From: Alteromonas macleodii
GTDB lineage: Bacteria; Pseudomonadota; Gammaproteobacteria; Enterobacterales; Alteromonadaceae
Length of the DNA: 10,469 nt
Direction: 5' to 3'
Assembly: GCF_903772925.1 (NCBI RefSeq)
Contig: NZ_LR812090.1
Coordinates: 552,155 to 562,623, forward strand
The notes beneath the pieces were generated by a model, which saw only the letters and a list, made by a program, of their open reading frames with translations, was not told where the DNA came from and did not search any database. The stretch's first letter is position 1, and every line of letters starts with the position of its first letter. Position numbers and translations under genes: made by a program. Below, piece after piece: positions 5,678-10,469 of the stretch.

Positions 5678-5995
5678 GCAAAGCCAGTTCCTTTGGTCTT
5701 TTTAAAAACTGTTGAAGCCAGCATACGATTGATTGTTAACGCAGACAAGAAAAACGACTGTGCATTGATGTTTTTGATTTGACTGAAGCTAGCCGCCATT
5801 TGAACTGTCAAACGCATTGGCGCTTGTTGACGTAGAATAATACCTTGGTGATAAAGCGCCTAATGCGCAACCTTTGAATTGAAAGCGGCGGATTTAAACC
5901 TACCACAAGCCAGAGCGGTGCTAATGAAAACAGATGAGGGTAGTTGTACTGGGGTTTTTATAAAGCCAAACGCAGTTTAGGCTGACGCCTTATAA
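5575..5995 (-). mobile_element. Geneless cassette NC-A, copy 2 (421 bp)
   Basis: It has the same length and layout as copies 1 and 3, diverged by substitutions only. The minus-strand frame at the ATG near 5799 stays open through attC 13 and continues out of frame through the downstream 68-aa membrane-protein gene to 5416; it has no stop of its own. The R'' core is GTTAGAA instead of GTTATAA. Nothing else of note was seen between 5678 and 5989 apart from the hairpin at 5813-5867. Confidence 0.85.
5813..5867. other. Conserved 13-bp hairpin in NC-A copy 2
   Basis: Arms 5813-5825 and 5854-5867 are identical to those of copy 1, with the same bulged T. The loop has changed at several bases (for example GACGTAG instead of GACGTCG) while the stem has not. 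Confidence 0.75.
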
Positions 5996-6105
5996 CATCC
6001 CACTAAGGGGCAGTAACACGTAGGCTAAAATTAGGAGCGGAGCGACAGAGCCTACGTGTTACTGTCCCAGCGAGCGAAGCGAGAGCCTTGAGTAGTTTGT
6101 TAGAG
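5990..6105 (-). repeat. attC 14 (116 bp), belongs to cassette 14
   Basis: The cores are TTATAAC at 5990-5996 and GTTAGAG at 6099-6105. The inner pair CCACT / AGTAG carries one uncompensated mismatch. The central stem is ACACGTAGGCT / AGCCTACGTGT. Confidence 0.93.
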
Positions 6106-6109
6106 TCGT

Positions 6110-6442
6110 TCACTCTGAAACAACCTTGAGAGTAAGTGCAAAACCCGTACAAACGGCTGTTGATACATAAACCAAGCCCCAAAACATGTAGAGAGGGCTT
6201 CCTTTGATTGCAATCTTGTCTCCGATGTATGTTTGGGCTTTGTCAATTGCTGCTAATGTCAACCCTAGACCTATTAGGCCTAAAAAAACACCAGAGATGA
6301 TTCCTAGCACATAAACTAATTGTTCTAGATATTTGAAGCACAGAATTGAGACTGTAAAGAAACCAACAGATAAGGCGTAGCATTCTGATTGCCACTTTAT
6401 AAAGTCATAATGCTTACCAAAAAATTTAGTCATTTTATTCAT
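6110..6442 (-). CDS. Three-helix membrane protein
   Basis: This 110-aa protein starts at ATG 6442, chosen over the in-frame ATG at 6433 because AAGGA lies about seven bases upstream. The N-terminus is basic and amphipathic (MNKMTKFFGKHYDFIKW). Membrane helices are predicted at about 19-37, 42-66 (Gly-rich VLGIISGVFLGLIGLGL) and 84-107. The stop is four bases before the attC 14 core. The family is not recognised. Confidence 0.85.
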   Translation of the reverse strand: MNKMTKFFGKHYDFIKWQSECYALSVGFFTVSILCFKYLEQLVYVLGIISGVFLGLIGLGLTLAAIDKAQTYIGDKIAIKGSPLYMFWGLVYVSTAVCTGFALTLKVVSE

Positions 6443-6464
6443 TAAAATTCCTTTTTTCCGAAGA

Positions 6465-6572
6465 CTCTAACTTTTCAATAACGGGCGCAGGCACGTAGGG
6501 CATAATAGCGAAGCGGCCCTGCGTGTATGCGTCCCAGCGAACGAAGTGAGTGTGTTGATTGAGTTGTTATAT
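6465..6572 (-). repeat. attC 15 (108 bp), belongs to cassette 15
   Basis: The cores are CTCTAAC at 6465-6471 and GTTATAT at 6566-6572. It belongs to the attC 3 family, with a centre variant GGCATAATAGCGAAGCGGCC shared with attC 22. Confidence 0.93.
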
Positions 6573-6655
6573 GCGTACAATTTAAAACCTTTTACACATC
6601 CACTTTAATAAAAACAAACCCTAGCTACATAGAGGATGATATTTGTTTTAGGTAA

Positions 6656-6844
6656 TTATTTATTTGCCCATCGGTAACAATAGAACCAACCAACAGGTGG
6701 AATCAAGAAGTTGAGCAAGAAGGCGTAAATGGCAACCAACCCGATATTGTCAGCCTTTCCTTTAGCAAATTTGATGGTAAGAAAAATCACAACTAAAGCG
6801 AGGATAAAGAGTGCTTGCCCCCAAAATGTAGCGTTTAGATTCAT
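6656..6844 (-). CDS. 62-aa two-helix membrane protein (intact copy)
   Basis: It starts at ATG 6844 with AAGGAA about five bases upstream. Helix 1 spans about residues 8-26 (WGQALFILALVVIFLTIKFA); after a short KGKAD turn, helix 2 spans about 33-52 and is followed by a GWFYCYRW aromatic end. That terminal pattern, IPPVGW(F/I)xxYRW, is common in tiny inner-membrane proteins of the YqaE kind, but the rest does not fit well enough to assign it. The same gene, cut by the window edge, is at 1-121. Eighty-three AT-rich bases lie between the stop and attC 15. Confidence 0.87.
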   Translation of the reverse strand: MNLNATFWGQALFILALVVIFLTIKFAKGKADNIGLVAIYAFLLNFLIPPVGWFYCYRWANK

Positions 6845-6876
6845 AAAATTCCTTATTGGTGAGCTTCCTGAAAAGC

Positions 6877-6984
6877 ATATAACTTTTAAATAAGGGGCGC
6901 AGGCATGTGGGGCATAATGGCGAAGCCGCCCTGCGTGTATGCGTCCCAGCGAACGAAGTGAGTGTGTTGATTGGGTTGTTATAT
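6877..6984 (-). repeat. attC 16 (108 bp, mixed type), belongs to cassette 16
   Basis: The cores are ATATAAC at 6877-6883 and GTTATAT at 6978-6984. The left end TTTTAAATAAGG is that of attC 4 and 7, but the rest, including the right arm TGTTGATTGGG, is that of attC 10. The inner arms therefore pair poorly. Confidence 0.9.
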
Positions 6985-6994
6985 GACATGCCGA

Positions 6995-7348
6995 TTAAAC
7001 CCTTGAACCACCCCATAATTGCACTGTAGACATTAGCAAGATAGCCAATACAAGCCCAGAGACTAATGATACGCCGATGGGGATCAAGATAACTTGCCAT
7101 AGTTTCAAAACCATAAAGCGCTTTAAAATGAACGAAAACAACACTATCGATATTACAACTGATGCTGGCTCTACTAAACCCGTCAAATAGGTAACTGAAG
7201 CTGAAAAAGCCTGCGTAATTAAAAATAAACCAGTGAGTAACATACTACGCTTGTTTACATTTTCAGTCACTTTGAGTAGGTGGAGAACAATTCGAAAACC
7301 TATGAAATTTCCAAGAAGAAATGAAATCAAAAAGAAGACTGGAAACAC
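6995..7348 (-). CDS. Four-helix membrane protein
   Basis: I place the start at GTG 7348 because AAGG lies seven bases upstream; the longer open frame to 7393 would begin inside attC 17. The result is 117 aa with helices at about 2-24, 36-56, 61-80 and 84-107, and small basic loops (KVTENVNKRS, LKRFMVLK). The hydrophobic N-terminus starts directly in helix 1. The stop is ten bases before the attC 16 core. No family is recognised. Confidence 0.78.
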   Translation of the reverse strand: MFPVFFLISFLLGNFIGFRIVLHLLKVTENVNKRSMLLTGLFLITQAFSASVTYLTGLVEPASVVISIVLFSFILKRFMVLKLWQVILIPIGVSLVSGLVLAILLMSTVQLWGGSRV

Positions 7349-7363
7349 AAAAGTACCTTTGTC

Positions 7364-7470
7364 ATATAACACCCACATAAGGGGCAGTAACACGTGGGCT
7401 AAAATCCGAGCGAAGCGACAGAGCCCACGTGTTACTGTCCCAGCGAAGCGACTTAATGTGTTTGTTATAA
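7364..7470 (-). repeat. attC 17 (107 bp), belongs to cassette 17
   Basis: The cores are ATATAAC at 7364-7370 and GTTATAA at 7464-7470. The inner pair CACAT / ATGTG is another compensated variant of CCACT / AGTGG. The right arm lacks the repeated GAG-rich segment seen in sister sites, which makes it shorter. Confidence 0.92.
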
Positions 7471-7896
7471 TTTTCTATTATAGACTTCCTTTGCTCCTTT
7501 TGGAGCTGGCAATAGAAGTTTTCCCGCTCTGATGCAGAATGTATGTTTTTGTATATCCAGAGGTATTCTTGTGTTTTCAAATTGAAGCATAAAACAGCCT
7601 TTATCATCCGGTGGCGCTATTAGCGAGAAAGGAGTTCTTATAGGTTTTCCTCTATCTGGATAAACAGAATATAGGCTGTCAGATATTACTATTTCCTGAG
7701 CTTTTAATATGCTTGAGAATTTATGAACCTCTTCTTCAGTCATTTCTGAATTTTCGAAGCTTGCAATTGTTTCTGTCTTGCTGAAAATCCAATGCCCAAT
7801 AAATTCACATTCTGGACTCTTGATAGTTTTCCCATTTGTATAATTACTAGATAAAATTAGACTAACCGTGATAACTGTAATAAACGTCCTTTTCAT
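7465..7896 (-). CDS. Exported hypothetical protein
   Basis: This 143-aa protein starts at ATG 7896 with AGGGG about nine bases upstream. Residues 1-22 (MKRTFITVITVSLILSSNYTNG) form a Sec signal peptide with no lipobox. The mature protein begins with CEFIGHWIFSK, whose G-x-W strand is reminiscent of lipocalin-like starts but is not diagnostic. It has an acidic helical patch (SEMTEEEVHKF) and cysteines at 30, 101 and 121. The stop TAA is formed within the attC 17 core. A TATAAT hexamer at the upstream core (7912-7917 on the complement) has no matching -35 element. The function is unknown. Confidence 0.85.
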   Translation of the reverse strand: MKRTFITVITVSLILSSNYTNGKTIKSPECEFIGHWIFSKTETIASFENSEMTEEEVHKFSSILKAQEIVISDSLYSVYPDRGKPIRTPFSLIAPPDDKGCFMLQFENTRIPLDIQKHTFCIRAGKLLLPAPKGAKEVYNRKL

Positions 7897-7912
7897 TAAA
7901 ATTACCCCTAAA

Positions 7913-8027
7913 TTATAACGCTAAGCTTTGGGGCGCTAGCACGTGGGCTAAAATCCGAGCGAAGCGAGCCAGCCCACGTGTTAGCGTCCCAGCGACCGGA
8001 GGGAGTGCCAACAGCGTTTTGTTAGGC
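7913..8027 (-). repeat. attC 18 (115 bp), belongs to geneless cassette 18
   Basis: The cores are TTATAAC at 7913-7919 and GTTAGGC at 8021-8027. The inner boxes GCTAAGC and ACAGCG are only partly paired, while the central stem GCACGTGGGCT / AGCCCACGTGT is strong. The nested CGACCGGAGGGAG resembles that of the NC-A type. Confidence 0.92.
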
Positions 8028-8335
8028 GTACAACTGAAAGTACGCAGCTTTGCTGCCACCACTAGCCAAACAGACTGCGTGTTTAAATTATTGAATTTAA
8101 TATAAAACAACCCTGTGCGAAATGCTAGATGTTAACGTTAATGCTGGATAAAAGAGCGTGTTTAGAAAGCTGGTGATGTTGAATGTTGGCGTTACGGTGT
8201 TGATAAAAAGCATGTTGCTAAAGCCGTGAAAACAACCGATAAAGCTTGCCGCGAATATAACCTAGCGAAACAACCTTTATGCTGGAATGTCACGTCCGAA
8301 CCTACTTTTTAATGCTGTAAGTAAATGACGCCTAA
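7919..8335 (-). mobile_element. Geneless cassette NC-B (417 bp)
   Basis: No convincing gene lies between attC 18 and attC 19. The only minus-strand frame of note starts at TTG 8110 without a Shine-Dalgarno and takes half its length from attC 18, so I do not call it. The segment 8028-8329 is AT-rich and unrelated by eye to NC-A. It contains two adjacent perfect small inverted repeats next to the core (8025-8061) and several TGTTG repeats around 8175-8215. Possible identities are a decayed gene, a small RNA or a promoter cassette. Confidence 0.7.
8025..8061. repeat. Two adjacent small hairpins in NC-B
   Basis: GCGTAC-AACTGAAA-GTACGC is followed immediately by GCAGC-TTT-GCTGC, sharing the GC junction. 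The first arm begins inside the core GTTAGGC. There is no T-tract on either side, so this does not read as an intrinsic terminator. Confidence 0.6.
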
Positions 8336-8445
8336 CTTCCCACTAAGGGGCGATAACATATGGGCTAAAATTAGGAACGAAGTGACGCAGCCCATGTGTT
8401 AGCGTCCCAGCGAGCGAAGCGAGAGCCTTGAGTGGTTTGTTATAA
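8330..8445 (-). repeat. attC 19 (116 bp), belongs to cassette 19
   Basis: The cores are GCCTAAC at 8330-8336 and GTTATAA at 8439-8445. It is of the attC 8 family; the central stem ATATGGGCT / AGCCCATGTG carries one mismatch relative to its sisters. Confidence 0.93.
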
Positions 8446-8453
8446 GCCACTGT

Positions 8454-8837
8454 TTAAATAGCCTTACGCATTTTATCTATTAACTCAAGACATGCCTGAT
8501 AAAGCAAGATTTCCATGTCCTCATTATGGTAAAGAGGTCCCCAGCGGAATAGCCCTCTGAGACTAAATTGCTTTGCAATGAATTCACGCCATGTCACAGA
8601 TTTAGATACACTGAATGTTTTTACGGTCTTGCCGTGATTAATGTTGTATAGCCGCGAAACTAACTTAATTTTTGGACGCCAAAATATAGGTATACCAGAC
8701 GTTCCAAGATTAACGGTAAAAGCTTCGCCACCGTGCAGTGTGACTATAATGACATCCAAGCCAATGTCAGATTTCTTCGGTTCCTTAATAGTAGAAATAC
8801 TGTGGAGGCAAAAAGTCTCTTCGAGTTTTTCGCGCAT
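8454..8837 (-). CDS. Hypothetical protein, probably 5'-disrupted
   Basis: From ATG 8837 this is a 127-aa protein without signal or membrane segments. It has a beta-rich middle (GLDVIIVTLHGGEAFTVNL, KIKLVSRLYNINHGKTVKTFSV) and a C-terminal helix (DMEILLYQACLELIDKMRKAI). The start is doubtful: no Shine-Dalgarno precedes it. The same frame stays open for 34 more codons upstream (to 8839-8939), reading like real protein (PNVYLGSLAVVNDSNISKIESFF), but contains no start codon and ends at a TGA at 8942-8940. A TTG with a good AAGGAA site lies in another frame at 8965. The gene therefore looks like a frameshifted form of a longer one of about 170 aa. The cassette is also the longest here at 654 bp. 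The family is unknown. Confidence 0.65.
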   Translation of the reverse strand: MREKLEETFCLHSISTIKEPKKSDIGLDVIIVTLHGGEAFTVNLGTSGIPIFWRPKIKLVSRLYNINHGKTVKTFSVSKSVTWREFIAKQFSLRGLFRWGPLYHNEDMEILLYQACLELIDKMRKAI

Positions 8838-8965
8838 ATGATCTTGTAGTGAATTTCCAGTTATAGAAAAAAACGACTCTATTTTAGATATGTTGCTGTC
8901 ATTAACTACAGCTAATGAACCTAGGTATACATTTGGCTTTCAGAGTTGAACCAATCGAAGAGCAA
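8838..8965 (-). pseudogene. Displaced 5' end of the cassette 19 gene (putative -1 frameshift)
   Basis: TTG 8965, seven bases after AAGGAA (8978-8973), opens a frame encoding LLFDWFNSESQMYT that stops at TAG 8923-8921. The frame of the downstream gene is open from 8939 onward. The two overlap over 8921-8939, so losing one base (or gaining two) in that stretch would explain the arrangement. No classical slippery heptamer is evident, so a mutation is more likely than programmed frameshifting. A sequencing error is also possible. Confidence 0.45.
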
Positions 8966-8983
8966 ATTCAAATTCCTTTTGGC

Positions 8984-9092
8984 TTATAACATTAAGCTAA
9001 GCGGCGCAGTTGCGTGGGGCATAATGGCGAAGCCGCCCCGCGTAAATGCGTCCGAGCGACCGAAGGGAGTGGTCTTAAGCGCTTTGTTATAA
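8984..9092 (-). repeat. attC 20 (109 bp, NC-A type), belongs to geneless cassette 20
   Basis: The cores are TTATAAC at 8984-8990 and GTTATAA at 9086-9092. The body is nearly identical to attC 1 and 13. Confidence 0.93.
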
Positions 9093-9410
9093 GCAGAGCC
9101 AGTTCCTTTGGTCTTTTTAAAAACTGATAAAGTCAGCATACGATTGATTGTTAACACAAACAAGCGAAACGACTGTGCAGTGACGGTTTTGACTTGACTG
9201 AAGCTAGCCGCCATCTGAGCTATCGAGTGTAATGGCGCTTGCTGACTTAAAATAAGAACTTGTCGATAAAGCGCCTATTACACTGCCTTTGAATTGAAAG
9301 CGGCGGATATAAACCTACCACAAGCCAGAGCGATGCTAATGAAAACTGGTGAGGGTAGTTTTACTGGAATTTTTTTATAGCCAAATGAAGTTTAGGCTGA
9401 CGCCTTATAA
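8990..9410 (-). mobile_element. Geneless cassette NC-A, copy 3 (421 bp)
   Basis: This is the most diverged of the three complete copies but still exactly 421 bp. The open frame here (start ATG 9214) stops at 8984 only because the neighbouring cassette supplies TTATAA. The upstream ATG seen in copies 1 and 2 is absent. The hairpin is retained with different sequence (9228-9282). No other gene was seen between 9093 and 9404. Confidence 0.85.
9228..9282. other. Covarying hairpin in NC-A copy 3
   Basis: The left arm 9228-9240 (TGTAATGGCGCTT) pairs with the right arm 9269-9282 (AAGCGCCTATTACA), with the bulged T conserved. Relative to copies 1 and 2, two C-G pairs became T-A and one T-A became A-T. 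Two further pairs (G9227-C9283, A9226-T9284) extend the stem. Confidence 0.78.
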
Positions 9411-9520
9411 CACCCAACTAAGGGGCGATAACACATGGGCTAAAATTAGGAACGAAGTGACGCAGCCCATGTGTTAGCGTCCCAGCGAGCAGCGCGAGCG
9501 CCTTTAGTTTTTTGTTATAT
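9405..9520 (-). repeat. attC 21 (116 bp), belongs to cassette 21
   Basis: The cores are TTATAAC at 9405-9411 and GTTATAT at 9514-9520. The inner arm AACTAAGG pairs with CCTTTAGTT. The nested right-arm segment GCGAGCAGCGCGAGCGC differs from its sisters. Confidence 0.93.
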
Positions 9521-9524
9521 GCTG

Positions 9525-9899
9525 CTACATACTTAAAAGAGCCTTGAACAGTAACACTACAAAACTAACGAGCATAAAGAAACCCATTAATAATTTGATA
9601 ATCAGGGCATCATTGCTATTGAAGGCTTTAAACCATTCCTCAGCTTTGTTGTAGCGTGCTTTGTTTTTAACAGCGACATAAAACAATGCGACTGTTGCGA
9701 TGTAAAACGCAACAATACATGTCTGGCTAAGATAACTGCTTAGGTTTACGTCTAGAAATTGAAAATAAGAAAGATATAAGACGCTTTGCGTTACGATGTT
9801 TATCCAAAAAGTACAAGTCATTATTGGGAAAAACATCTCCTCGCGGTCATGGTTCAACATGTATTTAACTATGACATGCCATTTGCACAAAATATCCAC
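9525..9899 (-). CDS. Three-helix membrane protein
   Basis: This 124-aa protein uses a GTG start at 9899, with AGGAG five to six bases upstream deciding it over the in-frame ATG at residue 14. Predicted helices span about 22-45, 58-78 and 99-121, with a basic loop between the last two (VKNKARYNKAEEWFKAF). The N-terminal 20 residues (MDILCKWHVIVKYMLNHDRE) are amphipathic. The stop is four bases before the attC 21 core. No family is recognised. Confidence 0.82.
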   Translation of the reverse strand: MDILCKWHVIVKYMLNHDREEMFFPIMTCTFWINIVTQSVLYLSYFQFLDVNLSSYLSQTCIVAFYIATVALFYVAVKNKARYNKAEEWFKAFNSNDALIIKLLMGFFMLVSFVVLLFKALLSM

Positions 9900-9913
9900 T
9901 GAAGCTCCTAGGC

Positions 9914-10021
9914 ATATAACTTTTCAATAACGGGCGCAGGCACGTAGGGCATAATAGCGAAGCGGCCCTGCGTGTATGCGTCCCAGCGAACGAAGTGAGC
10001 GAGTTTATTGAGTTGTTAGGT
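9914..10021 (-). repeat. attC 22 (108 bp), belongs to cassette 22
   Basis: The cores are ATATAAC at 9914-9920 and GTTAGGT at 10015-10021. It belongs to the attC 3 family and shares the GGCATAATAGCGAAGCGGCC centre with attC 15. Confidence 0.93.
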
Positions 10022-10372
10022 GGCATTGTTTCCCCGAAGATATACACCAATATGGTCGCCCGAATACTTATGGTTCTTAAAGTTACCACGTTTGACAATT
10101 GGGATAGAGCCTAAAGTGTTGGTTATTTGTTGTTGAAGTTCTGGAGTGCTGAACTTTGAATTTTTTGGAACAACTATGAGTGGCGTGAATAAGAAGTGCG
10201 AGAAGTCTTGATTGCCACTTACTACGGTATATCCACTTTTTTCTAATTTGATTCGCAGGTTAGCTAACTTTGTTTTATTAATTCCATTTGAATGGAGATG
10301 AATAGTAGGTTTGGCGACTGATGTGCACCCAGCTAATACAATGATAAAAAATGACAGTATTATCGTTTTCAT
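10016..10372 (-). CDS. Small lipoprotein
   Basis: This 118-aa protein starts at ATG 10372; AGGTG from the core GTTAGGT lies six bases upstream. An upstream in-frame GTG (10381) would leave no room for a ribosome site. MKTIILSFFIIVLAGC is a lipoprotein signal with a perfect lipobox, L13-A-G-C16, so the mature protein begins at a lipidated Cys16. The residue after it is Thr, compatible with sorting to the outer membrane. The mature part ends in an HKYSGDHIGVYLRG segment. The family and partner are unknown. The stop TAA lies within the attC 22 core. Confidence 0.87.
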   Translation of the reverse strand: MKTIILSFFIIVLAGCTSVAKPTIHLHSNGINKTKLANLRIKLEKSGYTVVSGNQDFSHFLFTPLIVVPKNSKFSTPELQQQITNTLGSIPIVKRGNFKNHKYSGDHIGVYLRGNNAT

Positions 10373-10379
10373 CCCTGAC

Positions 10380-10469
10380 ACCTAACATTAAGCTAAGCGG
10401 CGCATTTGCGTGGGGCATAATGGCGAAGCCGCCCCGCGTAAATGCGTCCGAGCGACCGAAGGGAGTGGT
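10380..10469 (-). repeat. attC 23 (partial), NC-A type
   Basis: The core ACCTAAC at 10380-10386 is followed by the left arm, the GGCATAATGGCGAAGCC centre and most of the right arm of the NC-A type, cut by the window end. It implies a fourth NC-A cassette continuing to the right. Confidence 0.9.

Larger units (their letters stand above)
1..10469 (-). mobile_element. Interior of a chromosomal-type integron cassette array
   Basis: Twenty-two complete sites and one partial site share attC architecture: an RYYYAAC-like core at one end, a GTTRRRY-like core at the other, and imperfect inverted arms between. They recur every 350-650 bp, each separated by one short minus-strand gene or by no gene. 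This density and the relatedness of the sites are typical of sedentary chromosomal integrons rather than mobile class 1 integrons, which hold few cassettes with unrelated attC sites. All cassettes share one orientation, so attI and intI should lie to the right of the window. Neither array end is present. The host cannot be identified from the sequence alone. Confidence 0.95.

Noticed and set aside
7913..8110. 65-aa minus-strand ORF in NC-B
   Set aside because: It has a TTG start without a Shine-Dalgarno, and its C-terminal half is simply the translation of attC 18.
9865..10098. 77-aa minus-strand ORF across attC 22, and the similar one at 6762-7100
   Set aside because: Both read through an attC and then out of frame into the next gene. 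The shared THTRRAASxLCPTCLRPL segment is just attC translated.
1..10469. Toxin-antitoxin modules, CRISPR arrays, insertion sequences, tRNA or rRNA genes
   Set aside because: I looked for paired small genes, regular spacer arrays, transposase motifs and tRNA-like folds and saw none. The only regular repeats are attC sites.

Overview
This window is the interior of a large integron gene-cassette array, most likely a sedentary chromosomal integron of a marine or aquatic gammaproteobacterium. That placement rests on the VCR-like density of long attC sites, small AT-rich genes of mostly unknown function, and repeated near-identical attC families; I cannot name a genus. There is no integrase, attI, tRNA, rRNA, insertion sequence, CRISPR or toxin-antitoxin pair that I can recognise. 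Every cassette gene is on the minus strand. Cassettes point away from attI, so the integrase should lie to the right, beyond 10469.

Layout, left to right. I found 22 complete attC sites plus one cut by the right edge, bounding 22 complete cassettes (354-654 bp) and a partial one at each end. In this answer cassette k is the one whose own attC is attC k, lying on the low-coordinate side of its gene. Cassette 0 (partial) holds a small membrane protein. Cassette 1 is geneless (family NC-A). Cassettes 2-12 carry one gene each: an SEADHLP-motif protein, a membrane-anchored protein, two small membrane proteins, a DUF4440/NTF2-like protein, an exported protein, a 68-aa membrane protein, a zinc-ribbon protein, a DUF4177 protein, a four-helix membrane protein, and a second copy of the 68-aa protein. 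Cassette 13 is NC-A again. Cassettes 14-17 carry three membrane proteins (15 is the intact duplicate of cassette 0) and one exported protein. Cassette 18 is a different geneless cassette (NC-B). Cassette 19 carries a gene that looks frameshifted near its start. Cassette 20 is NC-A. Cassettes 21 and 22 carry a membrane protein and a lipoprotein. The window ends in the attC of a fourth NC-A copy.

How it works together: there is no pathway here. The genes are independent mobile units that would be transcribed by readthrough from the right, from promoters I cannot see, or possibly from geneless cassettes. About thirteen of the 18 gene-bearing complete cassettes encode membrane-embedded or exported small proteins. 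Several genes take their stop codon from attC R'', and several take their Shine-Dalgarno from R' (GTTAGG).

The most unusual element is NC-A. Three complete copies are each exactly 421 bp and diverged by substitution only. The apparent ORF inside shows no coding constraint, while a 13-bp hairpin keeps its pairing through three double compensatory changes. This suggests a structured RNA or DNA element carried as a cassette.
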